Source: Rugamonas rivuli (GTDB lineage Bacteria; Pseudomonadota; Gammaproteobacteria; Burkholderiales; Burkholderiaceae_D). Taken from it: 64,000 bases of DNA. The stretch is taken from assembly GCF_009380165.1 (NCBI RefSeq), contig NZ_WHUF01000001.1:1054001-1118000 (forward strand). The letters run 5' to 3'. Shown in pieces: positions 9,101 through 18,230 of the stretch. The notes under the pieces were generated by a model, which was not told where the DNA came from, did not search any database, and saw only the letters and a list, made by a program, of their open reading frames with translations. Both the position numbers and the translations under genes were made by a program. Numbering within the stretch: the first letter of the stretch is position 1; each line of letters opens with the position of its first letter.

Positions 9101-12100
9101 CTGTAGTTGCCGTTGGCGTCGGTGGTCGCGGTGGTGCCGGTCGGGTTGCCCGCCTGGTCCAGCAGGATCACCTTGACGCCGGCCACGCCGAGTTCGCCGG
9201 TGTCTTGCAGGCCGTTCTTGTTGCTGTCGTACCAGACCTTGTCGCCCAAGGTCGCGCCCTTGTAGAAGCCGGCGTCGACGTCGTTGTTGGTCTGGCCTGG
9301 CGTTACGGTGATCAGGTCGCCCTGGCCGGCGGCGTTGACATCGCTGTCGACCGCGCCGTTGCTGCCGGTGTGCTGGCCGGTGGCCGTCATGCCGGCAGGC
9401 GCCGTGACCGAGATCGCGTACTTGCCTGCGTCGACGGTGAAGCTGTACTTGCCGTCGGTGCCGGTGGTGGTGGTCTTGACGATGTTGCCCTGCTCGTCCT
9501 TCAGGTCGACCTTGACGCCGACGATGCCGGCTTCGCCCGCATCCTGCACGCCGTTGCCGTTCTTGTCTTCCCACACGCGGTCGCCGATGGTGGCTTGCAG
9601 CGCGGAGACGCCTGCATCGAGGTCGTGGTTGGACGCGCCCGAGGTCAGCGTGACCTGCTGGGTCACACCGGTGCTGACGTTGGCGTCGGAATCGACGGCG
9701 CCGTTGCTGCCGGTGTGGGCGCTGGTGAACACATAGCCGTTGCCCAGCGTGGCCTTGTCGAACTGGACGCTGTAGGTGCCCGGTTTCAGGTTGTTGAACA
9801 GGTAGTGGCCGTCGACGTCGGTGGTGGTGCTTGCCACGGCGGCGCCGGTGGAATCGAGCAGCGTGACCTTGACGCCGGCGCGGCCGGTTTCATTGGCATC
9901 CTGCACGCCGTTGCGGTTGGCGTCGTTCCAGACGGTGTCGCCCAGTTCGGCGAACTTGAACAGGCCCGCGTCCACGGTGGTGTTGACCTGGCCGGCGGTC
10001 AGCGTGACGTTGCCGCTCTTGCCTGCGGCGTTGATGTCGCTGTCGGTGGCCGCGTTGCCGCCCTGGTTTTGCGCGGTGATGCCGTAGCCCGCTGGCGCCG
10101 TGACGGCGATCGAGTAGGTGCCGGGATCGACGGTGAAACTGTACTGGCCGCCGTCATGGGTGACGGTGCTGTTGACCACGTTGCCCAGGCTGTCCTTCAG
10201 GTCGACCTTGACGCCGTCGATGCCGGTTTCGCCGCTGTCCTGCACGCCGTTGCCGTTCTTGTCTTCCCAAACGCGATCGCCCAACGTGGCTTGCTGCACG
10301 GTCAGGCCGGCGCGCAGGGTCAGGTTGTCGCCGGAGGCCAGCGTGACTTGCGCGGTCTTGCCGGTGCCGGTGTCGGCGTCGGAACCCGCGCCGCCAGGGC
10401 CGCCTTGTGCAGCCGAGGTGAAGTTGTAGCCGGCCGGCAGCGTGCTCTTGTCGAACTGCACGCTGTAGACGCCAGGCGCCAGGCCGTTGAACTGGTAGTG
10501 GCCGTTGGCGTCGGTGACGGCGGAAGCGCCGGCCACCGGATTGCCGCTGGCGTCGAGCAGGATGACCTTGACGCCCGCTGCGCCGACTTCGCCGTTGTTC
10601 AGGCGGCCGTCGCGGTTGGCGTCGATCCACACCACTTCGCTCAGCGAGGCCGGACGGTAGATGCCGGCGTCGATGTTCTGGTTGACTTCGCCAGCGCCGA
10701 CGTTGACGCTGACGCTGCCGTCACTGCCGACATCGCTGTCCAGCGCGCCGTTGCCGCCCTTGCCCGCGCCGGTGAAGACGAAGCCCGAAGGCGGCGCCAC
10801 CGACACGGTATAAGTGCCCGGATCGACGGTGAAGCTGTACTGGCCGCCGTCATGCGTCGTGACCGAGTTGACCACGTGGCCGCCGGTGTCCTTCAGCGTG
10901 ACGACCACGCCGTCCACGCCCTGCTCGCCCGCATCCTGCACGCCGTTGCCGTTGGCGTCGAGCCAGACGCGGTCGCCGATGGTGGCTGGCAGCGCCACGA
11001 TGCCTGCATCCAGGTCGTGGTTGTTGTCGCCGGAGTTCAGCGTGACCTGGCCGGTCTTGCCGGTGCTGGCGTTGGCGTCGGAATCGAGCGCGCCGTTGCC
11101 GCCCTGGCTTGCATTGGTCAGCACGTAGTTGGCTGGCAGCGAGGCGGTGTCGAACTGCACGCTGTAGGTGCCTGGCTTCAGGTTGGTGAAGCTGTAGTTG
11201 CCGCTGGCATCGGTGGTGGCGGTGGCGCCGGCCGGATTGCCGCTGGCGTCCAGCAGAATCACCTTGACGCCGGCCACGCCGGCTTCGCCCGCGTCCTGCA
11301 CGCCGTTGCGGTTGCTGTCGAGCCAGACGCGGTCGCCCAGCGTCGCGCCCTTGTAGAAACCGGCGTCGACATCGTTGTTGGTCTGGCCGGCGGTCAGCGT
11401 GAACTGATCGCTCTGGCCGTTGGCGCCGGTGTCGCTGTCGGCGGCGGCGTCGCTGCCTGCGTGCTGGCCGGTGGCCGTGTAGCCCGCAGGCGCCGTCACC
11501 GAGATCGAGTACTTGCCCGGATCGACGGTGAAGCTGTACTTGCCGTCGGTGCCGGTGGTGGTGGTCTTGACGACGTTGCCCTGCTCATCCTTCAGATCGA
11601 CCTTGACGCCGACGATGCCGGCTTCGCCCGCATCCTGCACGCCATTGCCGTTCTTGTCTTCCCACACGCGGTCGCCCACGGTGGCTTGCGTCACCACGAT
11701 GCCTGCGTCGAGGTCGTGGTTGACGGCGCCCGAACCCAGCGTGACTTGCTGGGTCAGGCCGTTGGCGCCGGCGTCGGAATCGGTTGCGCCGTTGCCGCCG
11801 GCGTGGGCGGTGGTGAACTCGTAGCCGTCGCCGATGGTGGTCTTGTCGAACTGGACGCTGTAGGTACCCGGCTTGAGGTTGTTGAACAGGTAGTGGCCGC
11901 CGTTGTCGGTGGTCGCGGTCGCGACTGCGGCGCCGGTGGCGTCCAGCAGCGTGACCTTGACGCCGGCGCGGCCGGCTTCATTGGCGTCCTGCACGCCGTT
12001 GCGGTTGCTGTCGACCCAGACGGTGTCGCCCAGTTCGGCCAGCTTGACCAGGCCGGCGTCGATGCTGTTGTTGGTCTGGCCGGCCGTCAGCGTGACGGCG

Positions 12101-15100
12101 GCGCTGGCGCCGGTGGCGTCGATATCGCTGTCGGTGGCGGCATTGCCGCCCTGGCCCTGGCCGGTCGAGGTGTAGCCGGCCGGCGCGGTGACGGCGATCG
12201 AGTAGGTGCCGGGATCGACGGTGAAGCTGTACTGGCCGCCGTTGTGGGTGACGGTGCTGTTGACCACGTTGCCCAGGCTGTCCTTCAGGTCGACCTTGAC
12301 GCCGTCGATGCCGGCTTCGCCCGCATCCTGCACGCCGTTGGCGTTGCTGTCTTCCCACACGCGGTCGCCCAGCGTGGCTTGCTGCACCACCAGGCCGGCG
12401 CGCAGCGTCAGGTTGTCGCCCGAGGCCAGCGTGACTTGCGCGGTCTTGCCGGTGCCGGTGTCGGCGTCGGAACCGGCGCCGCCAGGGCCGCCTTGTGCGG
12501 CGGTGGTGAAGTCGTAGCCTGCTGGCAGGCTGGATTTATCGAACTGCACGCTGTAGCTGCCAGGCGCCAGGCCGTCGAACTGGTAGTGGCCGTTGGCGTC
12601 GGTGGTGGCGACGGCGCCGGCAACCGGGTTGCCGCTGCTGTCGAGCAGCGTGACCTTGACGCCGGCTGCGCCGACTTCGCCATTGTTCAGGCGGCCGTCG
12701 CGGTTGGCGTCGATCCACACCACTTCGCTCAGCGAGGCCGGGCGGTAGACGCCGGCGTCGATGTCTGCATTGTTCTGGCCGGAGACCAGCGTGATGGCGG
12801 CACTGTTGCCGTCGGCGCCGACATCGCTGTCCAGTGCGCCGTTGCCGCCCTTGCCCGCGCCGGTGAAGACGAAGCCCGCAGGCGGCGCCACCGACACGCT
12901 GTACGTGCCAGGGTCGACGGTGAAGCCGTACTGGCCGCCGTCATGGGTGGTGACGGTGCTGACCACGTGGCCGTCGGCCGCCTTGAGCGAGACGACCACG
13001 CCGTCCACGCCCTGCTCGCCCGCGTCCTGCACGCCGTTGCCGTTCTTGTCTTCCCACACGCGGTCGCCCAGCGTGGCTTGCACCACGACGATGCCGGCGT
13101 CCAGGTCCTGGCCGTGGTCACCGGAATTCAGCGTGACCTGGCCGGTCTTGCCGGTGTTGACGTTGGCGTCCGAATCGGTGGCGCCGTTGCCGCCCTGGCC
13201 GGCGCTGGTGAACACGTAGTTCGCAGGCAAGGTGGCCTTGTCGAACTGCACGCTGTAGGTGCTTGGCTTGAGGTCGTTGAAGCTGTAGTTGCCGTTGGCG
13301 TCGGTGGTGGCGGTGGCGCCGGTCGGGTTGCCGCTGGCGTCCAGCAGCACGACCTTGACGCCGGCCACGCCGGCTTCGCCCGCGTCCTGCACGCCGTCGC
13401 GGTTGCTGTCGTACCACACCTTGTCGCCCAGCGTGGCCGGACGGTAGAAGCCGGCGTCGACGTCGGCGTTGTTCTGGCCCGGGGTCAGCGTGATGGCGGC
13501 GGTGTTGCCGCTGGCATCGATGTCGCTGTCGACGGCATTGCCGCCTGCGCCCTGGCCGGTGGCCACGAAGCCTGCCGGTGCGGTGACGGACACCGAGTAC
13601 GTGCCAGGATCGACGGTGAAGCTGTACTGGCCGCCATCATGGGTGGTGACGGTGCTGACCACGTGGCCGCTGGCGTCCTTCAGGTCGACCTTGACGCCGT
13701 CCAGACCCAGCTCGCCGCTGTCCTGCACGCCGTTGCCGTTGGTATCTTCCCACACGCGGTCGCCCACGGTGGCTTGCTTGATGACGATGCCCGCATCCAG
13801 ATGCTGGTAGCTGTCGCCCGAGGCCAGCGTCACTTGCGCGGTCTGGCCGGTGGAGGCGTCGGCGTCGGAATCCTTGGCGACGTCGCCGCCCTGGTTCTGC
13901 GCGGTGAACAGGTAGTTGGCCGGCAAGGTGGTCTTGTCGAACTGTACGCTGTAAGTGCCTGGCTGCAGGCCGCTGAACTGGTAGTGGCCGCTGGCGTCGG
14001 TGGTGACGGTGGCGCCGGTCGGATGGCCGGCCGCGTCCAGCAACGTGACCTTGACGCCGGCCACGCCGGCTTCGCCGTTGTTCTGCACGCCGTCGCGGTT
14101 GGTGTCGTACCAGACGGTGTCGCCCAGCGAAGCCAGGCGCACCAGGCCGGCATCGGCCTTGTTGTTGGTCTCGCCCGGAGTCAGCGTGATGGCGGCGGTG
14201 TTGCCGCTGGCATCGATGTCGCTGTCGACGGCGTCGCCGCCCTGGCCCTTGACGGTGGCCGCGTAGCCGGCAGGCGCCTGCACGGAGACCGAGTAGGTGC
14301 CCGGATCGACGTCGAAGTGGTATTTGCCGCTGGCGTCGGTGGTGGTGGTCTTGACGACGTGGCCGTCCACATCCTTCAGCTGCACGGTGACGTTGGCCAG
14401 GCCGGCTTCGCCCGCGTCCTGCACGCCGTTGCCGTTCGTGTCTTCCCAGACGAAATCGCCCAGGTGCGACATCGGCACCTTGAAGGTCAGGTAGTTCGGC
14501 GTGACGCTGGTGTCGGCCGCGCCGCAGCCGACCAGGCCGCCCGCGTCGCGCACCTTGAAGCCGACGTCGAAGCTGCCGGCAGCCGTCTGGCCAGGCACGA
14601 AGGTCAGGTGGCCGGCGGCGATGTCGGCAGCCGAGATCTCGGCGTTGACGGCCACGGCGGCGCCGTTGAGCATCAGCTTGCCCGCGTTGGGCAGCGAGGT
14701 GATGATGACGGACTGGAAGGCGTCATGCTCGACCGCATCGACGAAACCGAAGTCGCCCTGGGCCAGCGTGACCGCCGCGCCGTTGGTCAGCGCGAACACC
14801 TTGTCGGCGCCGGTCGGCGCGTCGTTGACGGGATCGACCACCACCGTCATGCTCAGCGTGATGCGTGGACCTGCGTCGCCCTGCTGGACGATGAATTCGA
14901 CGGTGGCGAACTGGCCGTTGTAGTTCGGCTTCCAGTCGCCCGGATGCACATAGACGGTGTCGGCGTCGACACGACCGAACAGCGGAGTATTCACGCTGGA
15001 GGTGGTGCCGTCCGGCAGCTTCACCACCATGGTGCTGATGTTCAGGCCCGCGACAGGAGTAACGCCAGCCGCGAGCAGCACGTCACGCATATCAAAGGTC

Positions 15101-15153
15101 GCATTGGTGTCTTCGCACACGTGGACGGTGGTATTGACGGAAATAGTACTCAT
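6163..15153 (-). CDS. Giant SdrD/Cna-B-repeat surface protein, 2,996 aa
   Basis: A 2,996-residue protein with an AGAGGTGA ribosome site. Residues 1 to about 220 form an N-terminal region without a Sec signal peptide, including a cadherin-like VDPVNDAPTG motif. Then come 22 SdrD/Cna-B-like domains of about 110-120 residues. Each opens with LGDxVWxDxNxNGVQDxGE, a calcium-loop-like motif, and closes in a GTYSV strand. Two domain types alternate: A (VDLKD...YSFTVDPGTYSVSVTAPAGY) and B (VxLLD...NLKPGTYSVQFDKxxLP). The last 240 residues carry EF-hand-like calcium loops (DLNGDGIH, DSNGNGKID, DSNHDGVVD, DKNSDGKTD). No LPXTG or PEP-CTERM signal is present. Lack of a signal peptide and a calcium-rich C-terminus suggest type I secretion, but no T1SS genes are nearby. 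Likely role: long cell-surface adhesin or matrix protein. Confidence 0.85.
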   Translation of the reverse strand: MSTISVNTTVHVCEDTNATFDMRDVLLAAGVTPVAGLNISTMVVKLPDGTTSSVNTPLFGRVDADTVYVHPGDWKPNYNGQFATVEFIVQQGDAGPRITLSMTVVVDPVNDAPTGADKVFALTNGAAVTLAQGDFGFVDAVEHDAFQSVIITSLPNAGKLMLNGAAVAVNAEISAADIAAGHLTFVPGQTAAGSFDVGFKVRDAGGLVGCGAADTSVTPNYLTFKVPMSHLGDFVWEDTNGNGVQDAGEAGLANVTVQLKDVDGHVVKTTTTDASGKYHFDVDPGTYSVSVQAPAGYAATVKGQGGDAVDSDIDASGNTAAITLTPGETNNKADAGLVRLASLGDTVWYDTNRDGVQNNGEAGVAGVKVTLLDAAGHPTGATVTTDASGHYQFSGLQPGTYSVQFDKTTLPANYLFTAQNQGGDVAKDSDADASTGQTAQVTLASGDSYQHLDAGIVIKQATVGDRVWEDTNGNGVQDSGELGLDGVKVDLKDASGHVVSTVTTHDGGQYSFTVDPGTYSVSVTAPAGFVATGQGAGGNAVDSDIDASGNTAAITLTPGQNNADVDAGFYRPATLGDKVWYDSNRDGVQDAGEAGVAGVKVVLLDASGNPTGATATTDANGNYSFNDLKPSTYSVQFDKATLPANYVFTSAGQGGNGATDSDANVNTGKTGQVTLNSGDHGQDLDAGIVVVQATLGDRVWEDKNGNGVQDAGEQGVDGVVVSLKAADGHVVSTVTTHDGGQYGFTVDPGTYSVSVAPPAGFVFTGAGKGGNGALDSDVGADGNSAAITLVSGQNNADIDAGVYRPASLSEVVWIDANRDGRLNNGEVGAAGVKVTLLDSSGNPVAGAVATTDANGHYQFDGLAPGSYSVQFDKSSLPAGYDFTTAAQGGPGGAGSDADTGTGKTAQVTLASGDNLTLRAGLVVQQATLGDRVWEDSNANGVQDAGEAGIDGVKVDLKDSLGNVVNSTVTHNGGQYSFTVDPGTYSIAVTAPAGYTSTGQGQGGNAATDSDIDATGASAAVTLTAGQTNNSIDAGLVKLAELGDTVWVDSNRNGVQDANEAGRAGVKVTLLDATGAAVATATTDNGGHYLFNNLKPGTYSVQFDKTTIGDGYEFTTAHAGGNGATDSDAGANGLTQQVTLGSGAVNHDLDAGIVVTQATVGDRVWEDKNGNGVQDAGEAGIVGVKVDLKDEQGNVVKTTTTGTDGKYSFTVDPGKYSISVTAPAGYTATGQHAGSDAAADSDTGANGQSDQFTLTAGQTNNDVDAGFYKGATLGDRVWLDSNRNGVQDAGEAGVAGVKVILLDASGNPAGATATTDASGNYSFTNLKPGTYSVQFDTASLPANYVLTNASQGGNGALDSDANASTGKTGQVTLNSGDNNHDLDAGIVALPATIGDRVWLDANGNGVQDAGEQGVDGVVVTLKDTGGHVVNSVTTHDGGQYSFTVDPGTYTVSVAPPSGFVFTGAGKGGNGALDSDVGSDGSVSVNVGAGEVNQNIDAGIYRPASLSEVVWIDANRDGRLNNGEVGAAGVKVILLDASGNPVAGASAVTDANGHYQFNGLAPGVYSVQFDKSTLPAGYNFTSAAQGGPGGAGSDADTGTGKTAQVTLASGDNLTLRAGLTVQQATLGDRVWEDKNGNGVQDSGETGIDGVKVDLKDSLGNVVNSTVTHDGGQYSFTVDPGTYSIAVTAPAGYGITAQNQGGNAATDSDINAAGKSGNVTLTAGQVNTTVDAGLFKFAELGDTVWNDANRNGVQDANETGRAGVKVTLLDSTGAAVASTTTDVDGHYLFNNLKPGTYSVQFDKATLGNGYVFTSAHTGSNGAVDSDANVSTGVTQQVTLTSGASNHDLDAGVSALQATIGDRVWEDKNGNGVQDAGEAGIVGVKVDLKDEQGNIVKTTTTGTDGKYSFTVDAGKYAISVTAPAGMTATGQHTGSNGAVDSDVNAAGQGDLITVTPGQTNNDVDAGFYKGATLGDKVWYDSNKNGLQDTGELGVAGVKVILLDQAGNPTGTTATTDANGNYSFTNLKPGTYSVQFDKTSLPANYLFTAADQGTNDAKDSDANVTTGKTGQVTLTSGAVNSDLDAGLVAVPAKLGDTVWEDKNGNGVQDSGEAGICGVTVQLKDATGKIVATTTTDTAGHYTFTADPGSYTVSVTAPSGYAFTGKDVGSDDAKDSDFGTNGVSNVVKLAAGEVNNTVDAGLYKTASIGDRVWLDTNKNGIQDSGECGVSDVKVILIDADGKQVGNAVTTDCDGNYMFTGLKPGTYTVQFDKASLPEGMVFTKAGQGSNGAADSDVDANGLSHTVTVTSGQVDKSIDAGLLAAATIGDKVWIDKNGNGLQDDGSDSGKSGVTVNLRDADGNIVKTTTTDSNGNYKFSVAAGTYSVDIKAPTGYLITTKDVGSDGNVDSDADASGNLGSITVVSGQNATNMDAGLYQKGSIGDKVWYDTNGDGIQQSSEAGARNVVVSLLNEKGVVIATDTTDANGLYSFTDVGPGKYSVKFDAPEGYVFTKQDQGSNDAADSDAGSNGATAQFSLVSGAKDATRDAGLVKASSIGDTVWEDANYNGVKDSGEKGVDGVTVKLYDASGVLKATTVTHDGGQYLFNGLQAGSYKVEVTNNSGWYFTKTGMGTDANDSDITNVSGNTGRTDAITLATGQNITTEDAGIYRKASIGDKVWRDANHNGIQDSGEEGIGGVSVGLFDAATNKQIGNTIKTDVNGNYKFADLTPGDYYLVFDKTNVSVHFSSDNATYNMSNWKWGVKNVGSNDAIDSDVVGDAKAYTNVTHTDTITLASGKNDMTWDATITPIAIDLNGDGIHTIARSAMTGSFDLLGTGKAIQSGWLSGSDGFLAIDSNGNGKIDSINELFGGASKGSGFAKLETYDSNHDGVVDAKDAQFSSLLIWQDKNSDGKTDAGELLSLKDAGVVSLKVAYTELPFVDANNNLHLERSSVVLSNGKSADMTDVYFDVAREDAAAAGVVAPTIADLIGAEPAATLVGQCPVSHV
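8885..13065 (-). repeat. Tandem ~2.09-kb duplication of a six-domain block in the giant repeat gene
   Basis: Counting SdrD-like domains from the N-terminus, domains 5-10 match domains 11-16 one for one, including rare variants. The divergent SLSEVVWIDANRDGRLNNGE domain occurs only as domains 6 and 12, and the ANEAGRAG/ANETGRAG domain only as 8 and 14. Matching bases are offset by 2,088-2,091 bp (10621 against 12709; 10970 against 13061; 8879 against 10970). The block is therefore a higher-order repeat of about 696 codons produced by a recent duplication. Confidence 0.85.
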
Positions 15154-15463
15154 TTCGTCACCTCTGCCGACACACCGCTGTATTTGAACTTAATCATTCT
15201 TATTGGCCTTCAAAAAATCGTTTTGGAGTGGATTGCTGACCGGCGCGGCTGCTGACGGGGGTGGGGTCAAAGGCGGCAGGGAAATGCTGAACAACTGGCG
15301 TCACCGGGCTGAAGTGATGCTGTCAATACATGTTAGTTGTCGCAATTATAGCTAAATTTTTCCCAAAACAATTAATATTTTTTACTTGAATGATTCTCTT
15401 GATCATTTTAACGTTCCTTACGGCAATATCCCGTCATTGGCCGCTATGCCCTACAATCTCGCC
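15154..15463. other. Divergent intergenic region
   Basis: About 310 bp lie between the giant repeat gene (minus) and the rpfE-like gene (plus). On the minus strand a consensus TATAAT is present at 15350-15345 but without a convincing -35 box, so it is only a candidate promoter about 190 nt upstream of the giant gene. In-frame ATG codons at 15386 and 15446 are alternative starts for the plus-strand gene. No repeat or terminator was seen. Confidence 0.4.
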
Positions 15464-16513
15464 ATGACTGAAATTACCCTAGCACTGCCTTACGCCCTGC
15501 CTCCGCCGGAGATGGCGACCGACCTGTTGCGCGCGCTGAAGACCCCGTCGCTGGCGACGTTGTTGTCCCGCTACACCGACTTCGAATACAACAAATACGA
15601 CAACGACAGCCGGGTGCTGCCGCACGAAGCCTGGCTGGCCCACGCGCTGGGGCTGGCATCCGCGCCCGACCGGCCGGACACCGCCGCGCCGCTGTCCACC
15701 GCCGTCATGCGGGGCTGCGGCTTGCAGGCCGACGCCGGCGCAGGATTGGGCCATTGGTTCATCGTCCAGCCCGCGCATATCCAGCTGTCGCGCACCCACC
15801 TGCTGCTGTCCGATCCGCGCGCCCTGCACCTGAACGAGGCGGAATCGCGCGCGCTGTACGAGCTGGCCCGCCCCTGCTTCGAAGAACAGGGCAAGACGCT
15901 GCTGCATGCGGCGCCGGGCCTGTGGTTTGCGCGGGCCGACGACTGGTCCGGCCTGGCCACTGCCTCGCCCGACGCCGCCGCCACGCAAAACCTCAGCGAC
16001 TGGATGCCCGAGGGCGAACACGCCCGCGCCTACCGCAAGCTGCAAAACGAAATCCAGATGCAGTGGCACGAGCACCCGGTCAACGAAGCGCGCCAGGCGC
16101 GCGGCCTGCAGCCGGTGAATGCTTTCTGGATGTGGGGCGGCGCCGGCCCGCTGGCCGCCTCTCCGCAGCCGCTGGCGATCGCCGGCGGCCCGGCATGGAT
16201 GGAAGCGCTGGCCGCGCCCGCGCTGCGCCAGCCGACCGCCGCGCAGTTGATCGCGGCGCCGGGCACGGTGATGCTGGCGGAGCTGATCCCGTCGGCGCAG
16301 ACCGGCGACTGGGCCGACTGGATCGCGCGCATGCAGCGCATCGAACAGGAGTGGCTGGTGCCGCTGCTAGCGGCCTTGCAGGACGGACGTATCGGCCGCG
16401 TCACGCTGGTGCTCAGCCACCGCAACGGCTGGAGCACCGTCAGCACCGGCAAACTGGCGCTGCACAAATTCTGGCGCAAGCCGAACCTGAACCTCTTGAT
16501 GAAGCAAGCCTGA
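15464..16513 (+). CDS. RpfE-type / phosphoglycerate-mutase-like protein upstream of recJ
   Basis: A 349-residue protein if it starts at 15464 (MTEITLALPYALPPPEMA); ATGs at 15446 and 15386 are possible but give an unusual N-terminus. It matches in pattern the family annotated as RpfE-type regulatory protein or phosphoglycerate-mutase-like that lies next to recJ in many betaproteobacteria. Seen features are the N-terminal LLRALKTPSLATLLSRYT, the GWFIVQPAHIQLSRTHLLL-like central strand (here HWFIVQPAHIQLSRTHLLL), NAFWMWGGAGPL and a C-terminal VTLVLSHRNGWSTVS strand. The biochemical function is unknown. One base separates its stop from the recJ ATG, so they form an operon. Confidence 0.6.
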   Translation: MTEITLALPYALPPPEMATDLLRALKTPSLATLLSRYTDFEYNKYDNDSRVLPHEAWLAHALGLASAPDRPDTAAPLSTAVMRGCGLQADAGAGLGHWFIVQPAHIQLSRTHLLLSDPRALHLNEAESRALYELARPCFEEQGKTLLHAAPGLWFARADDWSGLATASPDAAATQNLSDWMPEGEHARAYRKLQNEIQMQWHEHPVNEARQARGLQPVNAFWMWGGAGPLAASPQPLAIAGGPAWMEALAAPALRQPTAAQLIAAPGTVMLAELIPSAQTGDWADWIARMQRIEQEWLVPLLAALQDGRIGRVTLVLSHRNGWSTVSTGKLALHKFWRKPNLNLLMKQA

Positions 16514-16514
16514 C

Positions 16515-18209
16515 ATGACCCGTATCGCCATCCGTCCCTGCCCGTTCCGTGAATCCGAAATGCTGCGCCAGGGCGGCATCCACCCTGTGCTGGCACGCTT
16601 GTACGCATCGCGCGGACTGACTGACGTCAAGGAGCTGTCGAGCGAGCTGGCGTCCATGATCCCGCCTTCGGGCCTGCTGCACATCGACGCCGCCGCCGTG
16701 TTCCTGGCCGACTCCATCGCCGCCGCCAAGCGCATGGTGATCGTCGCCGACTACGACTGCGACGGCGCCACCGCCTGCGCGGTCGCGCTGCGCGGCCTGC
16801 GGGCGATGGGCGCCAACATCGACTTCATCGTGCCGAACCGCTTCGAGTACGGCTACGGCCTGACGCCGGAGATCGTCGAACTGACGGCGCGCGAGAAGCA
16901 GCCGGACATCATCATCACCGTCGACAACGGCATCGCCAGCATCGACGGCGTGGCCGAGGCCAACCGGCGCGGCATCGAAGTCGTCGTCACCGACCACCAC
17001 TTGCCGGCCGATACGCTGCCGGCCGCGCGCGTGATCGTCAATCCGAACCAGCCGGAGTGCGGCTTCCCTAGCAAGCATATCGCCGGCGTCGGCGTGGTGT
17101 TCTACGTGCTGCTGGCCTTGCGCGCGGAGCTGCGCAGGCGCGGCGTGTTCGACGCCCAGACCCAGCCCAAGCTGGACAACCTGCTCGATCTGGTCGCGCT
17201 GGGCACCGTGGCCGACGTGGTGCGACTCGATCCGAACAACCGCATCCTGGTGGCGCAGGGCCTGAAGCGCATGCGCGCGGGCCGCATGCACGCAGGCGTG
17301 GCGGCGCTGTTCCGCGTGGCCGGCCGCGAGCCGCGCACCGCCAATCCCTTCGACCTCGGCTTCGCGCTGGGCCCGCGCCTGAACGCGGCCGGACGGCTGG
17401 AGGACATGTCGCTGGGGATCGAGTGCCTGATCACCGACGACGAAGGCCGCGCATGGCAGCTGGCGCAGCAGCTCAACGAGATCAACCTGAAACGCCGCGA
17501 GATCGAGGCCGAGATGCAGGATGCGGCCTTGCTGCACCTGGACGCGTTCGAGCCGGCCAACAGCAGCACCATCTGCGTGTTCGACGAATCGTGGCACCAG
17601 GGCGTGATCGGCATCGTCGCCTCGCGCCTGAAGGAAAAGTTCTTCCGTCCGACGATCACCTTCGCGCCTGGCGCCGATGGCTGGATCAAGGGCTCCGGGC
17701 GCTCCATCCCCGGCTTCCACCTGCGCGACGCGCTGGACCTGGTGTACAAGAAAGCGCCGTCGCTGATCGACAAATTCGGCGGCCACGCGATGGCGGCCGG
17801 CCTGACGCTGCGCGCCGACGCCTTCGACGCCTTCGCCGCCGCCTTCGAGGAAGTGGGCCGCGCGTGGCTGAGCAAGCAGCAGCTGGAGCGCGTGATCGAA
17901 ACCGACGGCCCGCTGGAAGACGCCTACTACACCACCGCCTTCATCGATCTGATGGACGGCCAGGTATGGGGCCAGGGCTTCGCGCCGCCGGTGTTCTGCG
18001 ACGAGTTCCGCGTGGTGAGCCAGCGCATTTTGAAGGAACGCCACCTCAAGCTGCTGCTGGAAAAGAACGGCGCGCGTTATGACGCCATCTGGTTCGGCCA
18101 CGTCGACTCGCTGGGCGAACGCGCCAAGGTCGCCTTCCGCCTCGACGCCAACGAATACAACGGCGTCACCAAAGTGCAGCTGATGGTGGAGCACGCCGAG
18201 CCGGCTTGA
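16515..18209 (+). CDS. recJ: Single-stranded-DNA-specific exonuclease RecJ
   Basis: A 564-residue DHH-family 5'-3' single-strand exonuclease of recombination and mismatch repair. Motifs visible include VIVADYDCDGATACA (motif I, near residue 75), DIIITVDNGIAS, the DHH motif in VVVTDHHLPAD, and GTVADVVRL. The C-terminal DHHA1 region has RSIPGFHLRDAL and KFGGHAMAAGLT, and an OB-like domain follows. Length matches the family. It is coupled to the gene upstream; the next gene starts 21 bp downstream on the same strand. Confidence 0.97.
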   Translation: MTRIAIRPCPFRESEMLRQGGIHPVLARLYASRGLTDVKELSSELASMIPPSGLLHIDAAAVFLADSIAAAKRMVIVADYDCDGATACAVALRGLRAMGANIDFIVPNRFEYGYGLTPEIVELTAREKQPDIIITVDNGIASIDGVAEANRRGIEVVVTDHHLPADTLPAARVIVNPNQPECGFPSKHIAGVGVVFYVLLALRAELRRRGVFDAQTQPKLDNLLDLVALGTVADVVRLDPNNRILVAQGLKRMRAGRMHAGVAALFRVAGREPRTANPFDLGFALGPRLNAAGRLEDMSLGIECLITDDEGRAWQLAQQLNEINLKRREIEAEMQDAALLHLDAFEPANSSTICVFDESWHQGVIGIVASRLKEKFFRPTITFAPGADGWIKGSGRSIPGFHLRDALDLVYKKAPSLIDKFGGHAMAAGLTLRADAFDAFAAAFEEVGRAWLSKQQLERVIETDGPLEDAYYTTAFIDLMDGQVWGQGFAPPVFCDEFRVVSQRILKERHLKLLLEKNGARYDAIWFGHVDSLGERAKVAFRLDANEYNGVTKVQLMVEHAEPA

Positions 18210-18230
18210 TTTCAAATAGATTGAAAGCCG

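Noticed and set aside
6169..15255. A 9-kb open frame on the plus strand opposite the giant repeat protein
   Set aside because: It is antisense to the SdrD-like gene and repeats with the same period. Low stop-codon frequency on that strand follows from repeated codon choice and high GC. Its protein has no family features.
15386..15463. Longer N-terminus for the RpfE-type protein
   Set aside because: The upstream in-frame residues (MNDSLDHFNVPYGNIPSLAAMPYNLA) come from AT-rich intergenic-like DNA and have no good ribosome site.
16440..18215. Minus-strand open frame of 591 codons opposite recJ
   Set aside because: Antisense to a clear recJ; no family features.
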